From contig CAUJFU010000412.1 in the NCBI GenBank assembly GCA_963169055.1, positions 1-54,102 of the forward strand: a DNA stretch of 54,102 nt, written 5' to 3'. The notes below the pieces were generated by a model. That model had not been told where the DNA came from and did not search any database. It worked only from the letters and a program-made list of their open reading frames with translations. Each line of letters starts with the position of its first letter. The first letter of the stretch is position 1. This document shows, one piece after another, positions 41,718 to 50,600 of this stretch. This DNA is from Myxococcota bacterium. GTDB lineage: Bacteria; Myxococcota_C; UBA6777. The position numbers were made by a program, and so were the translations under genes.

Positions 41718-42881
41718 CTAAAGGCCCCAAGAGACCGAAAGGATCGGAACAATCGGATCGTTGGGGTTTATCATCTCTTGGAGATTCAAAAACACACCCA
41801 CGGAAAACTGCCCAATGATCGAGAAAAAGCGCAGACCGAACCAAAAACTCAGCCGAAAGTCCGAAGTAAAGGTGTTGTCGTCGACTTTCGCTCCTTGGGG
41901 CAAGGCCACCTTTAATGAAACGCCCATCGCTCCGAACCCGAGGCTGATATAATTCAGATAAGGGCGAGCTTGTCGGGGCATCAAAAAGCGGTAGGAGATC
42001 TCGGCTCCAAACAACAGCGAAAGATCGAGGTTGGTCTGAAAAGAAAACAGATCAAACCCAACGTAGGCCGAGATCAACCACTGATCTCGGAACAAAAAAT
42101 CAAGGCGAACTTCTTGGCTTGTTGGAGTGATCGAATTGTTTTTGTCTGCGGACTTGCTTCCGAGCGCAAACGAAAAGCGCGCCAACAGGTGTACTTCAAA
42201 ATGAAAATAAGGCCAACCCTCACGTTTGGCGGGCTTGCTATGAAAAAGTGACTCGATCAGATGCCGTCGAGCCACAAGGCCGATCGGATGGCGGCGTGGG
42301 CCAAGCTCCGTCATCACTCCGATCACACGGCCTTCTTCGTCGAACAAGGGCGCTCCCGCATAACCACGCATCAACGGCATATTGACTTGCACAAAGTCCT
42401 TCGTTACGCGCCCAATGGCACCTTGCACAAAGCTCCAACTCAAGGCCGTTTGAGTCAGTCTTTGCACCAACCCCTCGCTGGGGAACGGATGCCCCACCGC
42501 GCCCACTTGGACGCCTACATCGACCTGTTCGACAGGCGAAAACACCAACGGTTTACCAGCCATCCGCTCTGCAACTCGCAAAAGCGCCGTGTCATGGGTC
42601 TTATTGAAAGCCCACAGATCCGCACGAATCCATTGATGATCCTCTGCATCCCGCTGGATCCAGATATCCCGACCACATCCCGCAACGCTCGCGCTGGTCA
42701 CGATGTGATGGTGATCAAACGCCAAAAACCCCGACCCTTTGCGCGTTCCGCAATGCACGATGTAGATCTGCGCCACGGTAGCCTTATACACACGCTGCCA
42801 ACGCTTGCTCCCATACTCCATCGCAGGAGCCGTCATCGACAACCACACCGACGCCAACATCACCGAAACCACCGATGTCAT
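41718..42881 (-). CDS. Trypsin-fold pseudoprotease fused to a beta-barrel-like C-terminus
   Basis: 387 residues, signal peptide about 1-20. Residues 35-215 follow the trypsin/HtrA layout (GTRKGSGFLAF, IVTSASVAG, THDTALLRV, GAVGHPFP, then MRGYAGAPLFDEEGRVIGVM). The catalytic His is Ser65 (TSAS for TAAH) and the catalytic Ser is Ala175 (GYAGAP for GNSGGP); only Asp97 remains, so it cannot work as a classical serine protease. The last 150 residues (about 228-387) are alternating aromatic strands (FHFEVHLLARFSFAL, QWLISAYVGFDLFSFQ, FSIIGQFSVGVFLNL) that look like a small barrel or periplasmic beta domain. ATG start with GGAAGG 9 nt upstream. First gene of a likely three-gene unit with the gluzincin and HEAT genes. 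Confidence 0.8.
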   Translation of the reverse strand: MTSVVSVMLASVWLSMTAPAMEYGSKRWQRVYKATVAQIYIVHCGTRKGSGFLAFDHHHIVTSASVAGCGRDIWIQRDAEDHQWIRADLWAFNKTHDTALLRVAERMAGKPLVFSPVEQVDVGVQVGAVGHPFPSEGLVQRLTQTALSWSFVQGAIGRVTKDFVQVNMPLMRGYAGAPLFDEEGRVIGVMTELGPRRHPIGLVARRHLIESLFHSKPAKREGWPYFHFEVHLLARFSFALGSKSADKNNSITPTSQEVRLDFLFRDQWLISAYVGFDLFSFQTNLDLSLLFGAEISYRFLMPRQARPYLNYISLGFGAMGVSLKVALPQGAKVDDNTFTSDFRLSFWFGLRFFSIIGQFSVGVFLNLQEMINPNDPIVPILSVSWGL

Positions 42882-43018
42882 CGCGTAAACCTTCCATCAG
42901 ACGAGGCTTTGTTCTCCAAGAGGTGCGACTTGTGGGCAAAATCCCCCGTGTTCGGGCCGTTTCGAGCGAGCGAGCCATCTGTGTGAAAAAGGACGATCTC
43001 TTCGCCAATACGGGGTTC

Positions 43019-43062
43019 AGAGGGCCGCGCCCTCTCGCGGGGCATTGGGGCAGCTCCCCCAA
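43019..43062. promoter_or_regulatory. Two adjacent hairpins in a divergent intergenic region
   Basis: AGAGGGC/GCCCTCT (43019-43025 and 43029-43035, 3-nt loop) and TTGGGG/CCCCAA (43045-43050 and 43057-43062, 6-nt loop). They lie between the divergent pseudo-trypsin and CHASE2 genes (42882-43285), where no gene is supported. No T-tract follows on either strand, so these may be regulatory or RNA structure rather than terminators. Confidence 0.5.
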
Positions 43063-43285
43063 AAATCATTCAACGGCGTAAGTTCTATACCAAAAAACAA
43101 CAACACTCTTCGCGGCGTTGCAGACTACCACAATCGTCTTCAAAAGAAAGCGGATGTTTCGATCCAGTTGACATCCGCGCTTGTCTTTTGCAAAGCTGCC
43201 CGAGGGTTCAACGTCCATCTTTCTCATCACAAGAACCCAAAACGTACCTGCACAACCTCGAAAGCCCAAGCGGTAGGGGCCATCC

Positions 43286-45709
43286 ATGAGATCATCGTTC
43301 TTTGTCAAGCCGTTCTTTGTCGCACTCCTCGTCACCTTGCTGTTGATCGTCGCCAAGTTCGTGATCGGCACGGATTACCTCGCAGACTTCGAACAACAAC
43401 AACTCCGTCAACAATTTCTCGGACGCGCCCAAGCTCCTGTTCGCTTTCCCAAAGATATCGTACTCGTCGAGATCAACGAAGCCAACACAGACGCCAGTTT
43501 GCGCTGGCCTTGGGATCCCGGCAAAGTTGCGACGTTGATCAAAACACTGCGCGAAGCCAAAGCCAAAGTGATCGCGCTGTCTTTGCCGTTGGTTTCGATG
43601 AGTCGGGCGTCCTACATGCAGAGTCTAAAAGACGCCCTCGAACAACTCAACAAAGCCTTTCCCCCACTCGAAAAGCTCGATCCCAATAAGCTCAAAGGCA
43701 TGAACCGACGCCAAAAAGCGGACTTCCTAAAAAAGCGTGCAAAACAAGAAGCCGAAGAAGAGCGCGTGAAAGAGCTCCGCAAAAAACTACAAGAACTCAC
43801 CAAAACAGACGGATATGGCGAGCTTATCAAAGAAGTCCAATCCACCAAAAACCTTGTGATCGGTTACTACTACTACAAAACCGAAGACAATATCCCCGGG
43901 GTAGAAGCCACCTATCTCAAACAAAAACAGCAGATACTCTACGAACAAAAACACAACAAAGATAAGAAAAAAACCAAAAAAGACAATCGACTTGTGGATC
44001 TTTATCACCTCGATCCACCGCAATTTTTGCTTGGGGCAACCGTCGAACCCGCCACCGAAGTGGCCGCTTTGCGCGAACAAGGCGATCTCGCTCGCCACCT
44101 CCGCTATCACGGCTTCCTCAACCTCACAGAGAACCCAGACAACCCCCTTTATCAAGTTCCCTTCTTTGCCAAAAATGAGCAGAAGATCTATCCGAGCCTT
44201 GCACTCGCCACTTACATCGCAGCCCACCCAGACAGTCCTCCCAAGCGCCTTGTCGCAAGCAGCGGATACACGGGCCTTGAGATCAGCATCAAAGGAACCA
44301 AGAAGCTTTTGCCCTTGGATCGCGATGGCCTATACCGCTTGAATTATTATGGGCCTGTTCAAAGCATCCCCCGCAATCAGCGCGCTCTTGCGAGTACGGT
44401 CACAGAAACCAAAGGCTTCGCCGATGGATTCTTTGAAGGCAAGATCGTGTTTGTTGGGATCAATCATCCACAAAAAGGATTGCGCATTCAAACGCCCTTC
44501 CCACGGTCTTTTTCAGAAGTCGAAATCCACGCGATGGTGCTTGCAAACCTGATCCAAGGAACCCCATTGCTCCAAGGTTCTGCGATGGTCGAGATCGCGG
44601 GGTTGTTGGTTTTCGGCCTACTTCTCGGCTTTTTGCTTAGCCTATTTCGGTATATCCTTGGTTTCATCGCAACCATCGGCCTTAGCACCGTCTTGATCTT
44701 TTTGGATCGCTTCTACTTGTTCCCCGACAACGTCTGGTATCAATGGAGCTACACCATCCTCGGATTGGGCTTGATTTATGTCAGCGTCAGCCTTGTTCGT
44801 CGCCTCACGACCGACCGCGATCGCAGCCTCACCATCGGTCGATTTCGTGAGCGCGTCCACCAAGATGACCTCGCCAAGATCCTCAAAGATCCAAAAAGCC
44901 TCCCCACCCAAGGAACATGGCGCCCCATCGCCTTCCTCTCCGCGTATGCTCACCCCGTCGGAGACAACCTCAGCGAAGAGAAAAATGCAGCCCGTATCAG
45001 CGAGATGTTTGCGCACCTTGTCACTCCCATGGGCGAAGCCGTCCGCAACGCACGCGGTATCGTCACTCAGCTCTCTAGCCACAATTGCCAAGGACTTTTC
45101 AACGCTCCCCTTCCCCTCAGCAGCTACGAAGAACAAGCCGCACTTGCCGCCCTCCAGATCCAATTTGCTTGGAACGACTTTGTCCACAAATACTGGATCG
45201 CCGAAGGGTTGTCAGAACCCAACTTTGGGATCGGGCTGGATAGCGGCTCTGCAGTGATCGGGAATTTTGGAGGTGAAAGCAATTACATTTTCACGGCTGT
45301 AGGCAAACCCGTCACTTACAGCGAGCTCCTACAAGACCTGACCAGCACCTACAAATGCCAAGTGTTGATATCCGAAAATATACAGCAAAAGCTCCAAGCA
45401 ACGGGGCAATTTGTGATCCGCGAACTCGATTGGGTGCAGATCAGCGACGCGCACCCCAACATGACGCTGTACGAACTGCTCGGTAAAGCCCCCGCAAGCA
45501 GCCCCCTTCCTGAGGCCGCCGAATGGTATCAACAAGGTCTTTCTTATTATCGCTCGCGAAACTTCCAAGAAGCCCAACGCTACTTCGAGGAGATCTTGCA
45601 ACGCCGCCCCCAAGATGGCCCTGCTCAGGTGATGTTGGCCCGCTGCAAACAGTACCTCTCTTATCCCCCCAACTTTAACTGGGACGGAACTTGGAAGCTC
45701 AAAGCCTAA
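43286..45709 (+). CDS. CHASE2-domain membrane protein with degenerate adenylate-cyclase domain and TPR tail
   Basis: 807 residues. N-terminal membrane helix (about 8-30); extracytoplasmic CHASE2 sensor domain (about 40-420) with a large Lys/Glu-rich coiled insert (about 115-240); three membrane helices (about 430-515); cytoplasmic class III cyclase-like domain (about 545-735); C-terminal TPR (about 745-800). The cyclase domain keeps the frame (GIGLDSGSAVIGNFG, TAVGKPV) but its functional residues are replaced: first metal Asp by Ala553, second by His599, the base-selecting Asp by Lys674, and Asn/Arg by Thr677 and Leu681. It is therefore predicted not to make cAMP and may act as a sensor scaffold. 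ATG start with a GGGG ribosome site. Confidence 0.85.
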   Translation: MRSSFFVKPFFVALLVTLLLIVAKFVIGTDYLADFEQQQLRQQFLGRAQAPVRFPKDIVLVEINEANTDASLRWPWDPGKVATLIKTLREAKAKVIALSLPLVSMSRASYMQSLKDALEQLNKAFPPLEKLDPNKLKGMNRRQKADFLKKRAKQEAEEERVKELRKKLQELTKTDGYGELIKEVQSTKNLVIGYYYYKTEDNIPGVEATYLKQKQQILYEQKHNKDKKKTKKDNRLVDLYHLDPPQFLLGATVEPATEVAALREQGDLARHLRYHGFLNLTENPDNPLYQVPFFAKNEQKIYPSLALATYIAAHPDSPPKRLVASSGYTGLEISIKGTKKLLPLDRDGLYRLNYYGPVQSIPRNQRALASTVTETKGFADGFFEGKIVFVGINHPQKGLRIQTPFPRSFSEVEIHAMVLANLIQGTPLLQGSAMVEIAGLLVFGLLLGFLLSLFRYILGFIATIGLSTVLIFLDRFYLFPDNVWYQWSYTILGLGLIYVSVSLVRRLTTDRDRSLTIGRFRERVHQDDLAKILKDPKSLPTQGTWRPIAFLSAYAHPVGDNLSEEKNAARISEMFAHLVTPMGEAVRNARGIVTQLSSHNCQGLFNAPLPLSSYEEQAALAALQIQFAWNDFVHKYWIAEGLSEPNFGIGLDSGSAVIGNFGGESNYIFTAVGKPVTYSELLQDLTSTYKCQVLISENIQQKLQATGQFVIRELDWVQISDAHPNMTLYELLGKAPASSPLPEAAEWYQQGLSYYRSRNFQEAQRYFEEILQRRPQDGPAQVMLARCKQYLSYPPNFNWDGTWKLKA

Positions 45710-45754
45710 CCTTCCGCCTCCGCCCCTTCACCCCGAATCAAATGGGGACGCATC

Positions 45755-46450
45755 ATGCCCTCACGCACAACCTCTTGGTTTTCCCAATCTCTCCTATACG
45801 TCGGACTATTCGGTATTTTGCTGTTTTCCAATTGCGAGTGTGCCGCTCCGATTCGCCCCCAAGACCGCTTCAATAACGGACTGGTGTGTACGGGTGTAAG
45901 CGGAGACAACCAATGCAAGGGGCTTTTCTGCTGGCGATTCAAAAAAGATCCCCCCAGCGGTGACGGTGTCTGTAGTACAGTCTGCACCAAAGAAGGAGAG
46001 ACGTGCGAACATGGCGGCACTTGCCGTAAAGGCTTCCAATCCGACACACCTGATCGCGGATACTGCGTCGTCCCCTGCACCTCCGAAAAAGATTGCGCCC
46101 CCACGCTTGGCTGCCAACAAATCAACAACCAAGGCGAAAAATACTGTTGGCGAACAGACCCCACCACCAAACAAAACACCAACGGCAGCAAGTGTACCGA
46201 CGCCCGCGATTGCTTAGGCGGACACTGCATCAAAGGCCTGTTTGAAGGTGGGTTGGCTCTGTGTAGTGAGACCTGCACCAAACTCGGTGATCCGTGCAAA
46301 CATCGCGGAGTTTGCGCCATCCAAGACACACTTGACGGCACTGCCACGCTGTTTTGCCTGATCGAATGCCAACAAAACAGTGACTGCTCCGACAACCTTT
46401 CCTGCAACGCTTCCCCAAGCAAGCGCAAGTACTGCGGCCTCGCCCCTTGA
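45755..46450 (+). CDS. Secreted Cys-rich protein
   Basis: 231 residues with an N-terminal signal segment (LLYVGLFGILLFSNCECAAP); the Cys27 context is a weak lipobox, so it may be a lipoprotein. About 24 cysteines occur in repeated units such as TVCTKEGETCEHGGTCRKG and ETCTKLGDPCKHRGVCAIQ, two copies of one disulfide-rich module. No catalytic motif. It starts 45 nt after the CHASE2 gene with GGGGA upstream and is followed by a terminator, so it is probably co-transcribed with that gene. Confidence 0.78.
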   Translation: MPSRTTSWFSQSLLYVGLFGILLFSNCECAAPIRPQDRFNNGLVCTGVSGDNQCKGLFCWRFKKDPPSGDGVCSTVCTKEGETCEHGGTCRKGFQSDTPDRGYCVVPCTSEKDCAPTLGCQQINNQGEKYCWRTDPTTKQNTNGSKCTDARDCLGGHCIKGLFEGGLALCSETCTKLGDPCKHRGVCAIQDTLDGTATLFCLIECQQNSDCSDNLSCNASPSKRKYCGLAP

Positions 46451-46471
46451 GCAGATCCGTCTTCGCTCTTG

Positions 46472-46511
46472 ACCTCCGACGCGGATACTCGTAGAGTCGG
46501 GGGGTCTTTTT
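46472..46511 (+). terminator. Rho-independent terminator
   Basis: CCTCCGAC (46473-46480) pairs with GTCGGGGG (46496-46503), with one T-G pair and a 15-nt loop, followed by a T run (46507-46511). It ends the CHASE2/Cys-rich unit, 22 nt after the stop. Confidence 0.75.
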
Positions 46512-46531
46512 GCTAGGATAGAGAGGTTTGT

Positions 46532-47317
46532 ATGCTTTGGACAGATCGCATCCGTTGTTGGCTTCCTTTCTTTGGCGTGTGGATGATCAGCGTTGCCCTC
46601 CTTCAAGGCTGCCCCAACGCCAAGATCCACGAACGCGCTAAGTTTCTACACGACCGAGGGCTTCTGCTGCTCCAACAAGACAAACTGGAACTTGCAGAAG
46701 AAAGCTTTAAAGCAGCCCTTGAGTACGACGCCCGCTTTAAACAGGCCCTCAATAGCCTCGGTCTGCTCGCCGTCCGTAAAGGCAAACTCAAAAAAGCCGA
46801 AACCCTCTTCAAACAAGCCCTTGCGATCGACTCCAATTTCGCCAACGCACGCGGTAACCTCGGGTATGTGTACTTCCAATACAAAGACTACCCCAAATCC
46901 ATCCAGCTCAATCTCTCGGCTTTACAAATCGAACCCGCCCTTCACGACGCACGCTACAACCTCTCGCTTGCTTATTTTTATACCCGCGACTTCAAAAACG
47001 CACGCAAACACCTCGTCCGATTGTTGCTCTACGATCCGAACCACGTCAACGCGCACTTTGTTCTGAGTTCCATCGAGTTCGAGCGGAAAAACTACAAGCA
47101 AGCCGCTCAACACGCCATCCGTGCCGCTCAGATCGATCGCAATCACAAACGCGCTTACGAAGTCCTTTGCAAATCCTTCTATCACCTCGGTCAATACAAG
47201 ATCTCCTGCCAACAATGCAAGCAGATTGTACGCATCGATCCCGAAGATCCCATCGGCAAAACACTTGTTGATATCGTTCACAAAAAGCTCCAAGAAACTG
47301 GAGAATCTTGCCAATAA
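46532..47317 (+). CDS. TPR lipoprotein
   Basis: 261 residues. Signal peptide with lipobox LLQGC (Cys27). About six TPR units of 34 residues follow (FLHDRGLLLLQQDKLELAEE, NSLGLLAVRKGKLKKAETLF, GNLGYVYFQYKDYPKSIQLN, NLSLAYFYTRDFKNARKHLV, ...). The size and lipobox recall PilF/PilW-type pilotins, which help secretins assemble, but no pilus or secretin genes are near, so this is only a possibility. ATG with GAGAGG 5 nt upstream, 20 nt after a terminator. Confidence 0.83.
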   Translation: MLWTDRIRCWLPFFGVWMISVALLQGCPNAKIHERAKFLHDRGLLLLQQDKLELAEESFKAALEYDARFKQALNSLGLLAVRKGKLKKAETLFKQALAIDSNFANARGNLGYVYFQYKDYPKSIQLNLSALQIEPALHDARYNLSLAYFYTRDFKNARKHLVRLLLYDPNHVNAHFVLSSIEFERKNYKQAAQHAIRAAQIDRNHKRAYEVLCKSFYHLGQYKISCQQCKQIVRIDPEDPIGKTLVDIVHKKLQETGESCQ

Positions 47318-47613
47318 ACCTGTGTTATCCGCTGATTTCCTTTTGCATGTATGTCGTTATTGTATATCTCTCCCGAAAACGTGGTTGCCTTTCATCAAAA
47401 GCCTGTGCTAATAGAAAGGCCCAACATTTTCGTCTGTGCGGACTTCTCATACAAAGCGCGAACGTCTCTGTGAGGAAATCAAACCACAGCCAAGACCCTC
47501 TTCATTAAAGACCTCACGCAACGCATGGTAGCATTCGTTTTTTTTGTGGTTGGATATTGAAACGCGAGTGAGCATTGAAACCACACCCTTCAGCACGCAG
47601 GAGCGGTGAGTCT
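47318..47613. other. Non-coding gap upstream of the giant TPR gene
   Basis: No gene supported. A weak promoter-like pair TTGCCT and TAATAG with an 18-nt spacer occurs near 47385-47415, and an eight-T run lies near 47540. No hairpin terminator for the preceding gene was found. Confidence 0.3.
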
Positions 47614-50600
47614 ATGTCGGTAGAAGAAATTCAGAATTATTTGCGAATCCTAGAGGCTGTTCCAACGAACGTGCCTGCCTTCGAAGCCCTCAAGCAGATC
47701 TACACAGAACACCAACGCTGGGAAGAACTGGCCCAACTTGTAGAAGACCGTGCAGAACGCTTGCCTGATCGCAGCCAAGCCCCTGCACTTTATCTACAAG
47801 CGGCCAACACTTGGTTCCACAAGGAGCAAAACACCGAGCGCGCCAAAAAGACCATCACCAAAGTACTGGAGCTGATCCCCAACGAACGCAACGCCCTCGC
47901 TCTATGGCGCGAACTCGCCACCTTTGAAGGGGACTTTGCAACCGCGATCAAGATCTTGCGCCAAGAGATTCAGATTACCGAAGACGCCCGTGAAAAAAGC
48001 AAGCGTTTTGTGGATATCGCCAAGATCTTCGAAGAACACATGGACAACCAAGAACACGCTGCGATGGCCTACCATCAAGCCTTCTTGCAAGACCCCGATA
48101 ACTTGGGACCGATGGAGCAGGCGCTCCGCCTTTATCGCGGTCGAGGCGATTGGCAACGTGTGATCGCAGTCCTGCGGGCGCGACTCGAAAAAGTCTCCGA
48201 AGCTTCGAACAAAGCGCGTTTGATGTTCCAGATCGGCCAGATATTCATCCAACACCTCGACGAAGGCAAAACCCCCGAAGGACTCGCCAAAGCCGCTCAA
48301 CTCTTTCGCGAAGCCCTCAACCTCGATCCCGATCTCGATGACTTTGACAACGCACTCGAACTCTACAAAGACAACAAAGAGTGGTCCCAAGTCACCGCAC
48401 TTTTGCGCGCAAAACTCGATGTCACCACCGAAAACAGCAAAAAAGCGCGGCTGCTCCTTGAGCTTGGAAACGTCATCCTCCAACACCTCGAAGAAGGGCA
48501 AACCCCCGAAGGCCAACAAAAAGCCTCGCAATTCTTCCAAAAAGCCCTTGAGTTCGACCCCAACCTCAACGAAGCCAAAGAAGCGATCGAAGAACTTTCC
48601 TACGCAACGGAAGATTGGTCTTCTCTGCTCAAGCGTTTAAAGAAAGACATCCGTGACGCAGGCAAAGACGAAGATCGCGCAGCCTTCTTGAACTACAAGA
48701 TCGCAGAAGGCTACCTCCTCCGAGAAGACAAACCCGCTTACGCTGTTCGTTATTGCAAACAAGCCCTCGAACTCCAACCCAACCACACCAAGTCCCAAGA
48801 CCTGCTGCAACGCTTGTATGCGGATTTGGAACGATGGGAAGCCTTGGCGGACTTCTTTAACGACTGCACCAAAACCGCTCTTGATGCTCCTGCAAAAGTC
48901 AAGTGGCTGAAAAAACTCGCTCGCCTTTACCGCGAACAAACCAAAGAACGCGAGCGCGAGATCGAAACCCTCGAGCGGATCCTTGATATCCTTCCCACCG
49001 AACGCGAAACGCTCCAAAACCTCGAGAACATCTACCGCGAAAACGGCCAATACAGCCGCGCACTCGAAGTCATGGACAAACGTCTCAAAACCTTCGAAGA
49101 ACCCGCAGCGAAAAAAACCCTACTCTACGAGATGGCCACCCTCGCCAACAAGGAACTCCAAGACTCCACGCGTGCAGCCGGATACTACGAGCGGATCTTG
49201 TCTCTTGATCCTGACGAGATGGACGCGATCGATGCGTTGTTGCCGCTATATGAAGCCGAAGCACGCTGGGAAAACCTGATCCAAGGACTCAAGCGCAAAC
49301 TCGAACGCACCGAAGATCGCCACGCCCGCGCAACCATGTTGACACGCGTCGGCGATATCTACGCACAGCGCCTCGCCCTCTCCAAAGAAGCCTTCGATGC
49401 TTACACACAAGCCCTCCGCGAAAATCCCCAAGACAACGATCTGACCCAAAAACTCGAAGCCCTCGCACGTCAGATCGGTAACTGGGAAGAGATGGTCGCG
49501 CTTTACCGCAATACCTTGGAAAGCGCAAACGATCCTGCCGATCAAGCAGCCCTCTACTTCCGCATCGGCGACATCTACGAACGCGAACTCCAAGATGTCG
49601 AAAAAGCCAAAACATCCTACGAAGAGGCCCGCGAATGCGCCCCACAGCTCGGCGCAATGAACGCCCTTCAACGTCTCTATCGCCAAAGCGAAGACTGGAC
49701 CTCCTTGGCAGAACTTCTCCAAGAAAAGTCCAAAAACGACAATCTCGATGAAGACCAACGCATCGAAGTGTTCGAAGAACTCGCTCGCATCCAACTCAAC
49801 TACATCGACGATGCCGACGGTGCAGCCGAGACTTACGAAAAATTGCTTGACGCAAGCCCTTCATACGGCCCAGCCCTCGAAGCCTTGGAACGTGTGTACA
49901 AACAAAACGAAAATTGGGCCAAGTTGCGGGGCGTCTATCAACGCCGCGTGGACAACCCCAACAGCGAGTCCGAACTCAAATCGACGCTGCACATTCTTGG
50001 TAGTCTTTTGATCGAACAACTCGATGCCTTCGAAGATGCCGTTCAAGTCTACCAACAATTGCGCGTCCTTGATCCCAACGACCTGAGCATCTTGACCCGT
50101 CTCGAAGGTCTCTATCGCGACTTGGGCCAATGGGAACAATGGGTGGACACCGCACGCCAACGTGCCGAAAGCATCCGCCGCCCCGAGCAAAAGAAAGAAG
50201 TCTTGCTTGAGATCGCAAAGATCCAAGAAGAGGAACTCGATGATTCTGTCGGAGCCATCGCTGTTTTGCGCGAACTTCACGAGATCGACAGCCAAGACAT
50301 CAAGATCCTCGATGAACTCGAGCGACTTCTCGAAGTCGAAGACGACAAAGCCGGTCAGTTGGAGATCCTTCGTAAAAAGGTGAACCTCCAGCAAAACGCC
50401 AACGAGAAAAAAGTTCTGCTCTTCCGCGTCGCCGACCTCCACCGTGCGCTTGAAAACGAAAGCGATATGGCCGAAACCTACCGCGAGATCTTGGATATCG
50501 ATCCACGCGATCTTCGATCCTTGCGCTCCCTCCAAGCCTACAACCAACTCCAAGGCGATCACGAAGGTGTACTCGACCTCTTGCTGCGTGAACGCGATAT

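Noticed and set aside
46532..47317. PilF/PilW pilotin assignment
   Set aside because: Lipobox and TPR size fit, but there is no secretin or pilus gene nearby, so only a TPR lipoprotein is called.
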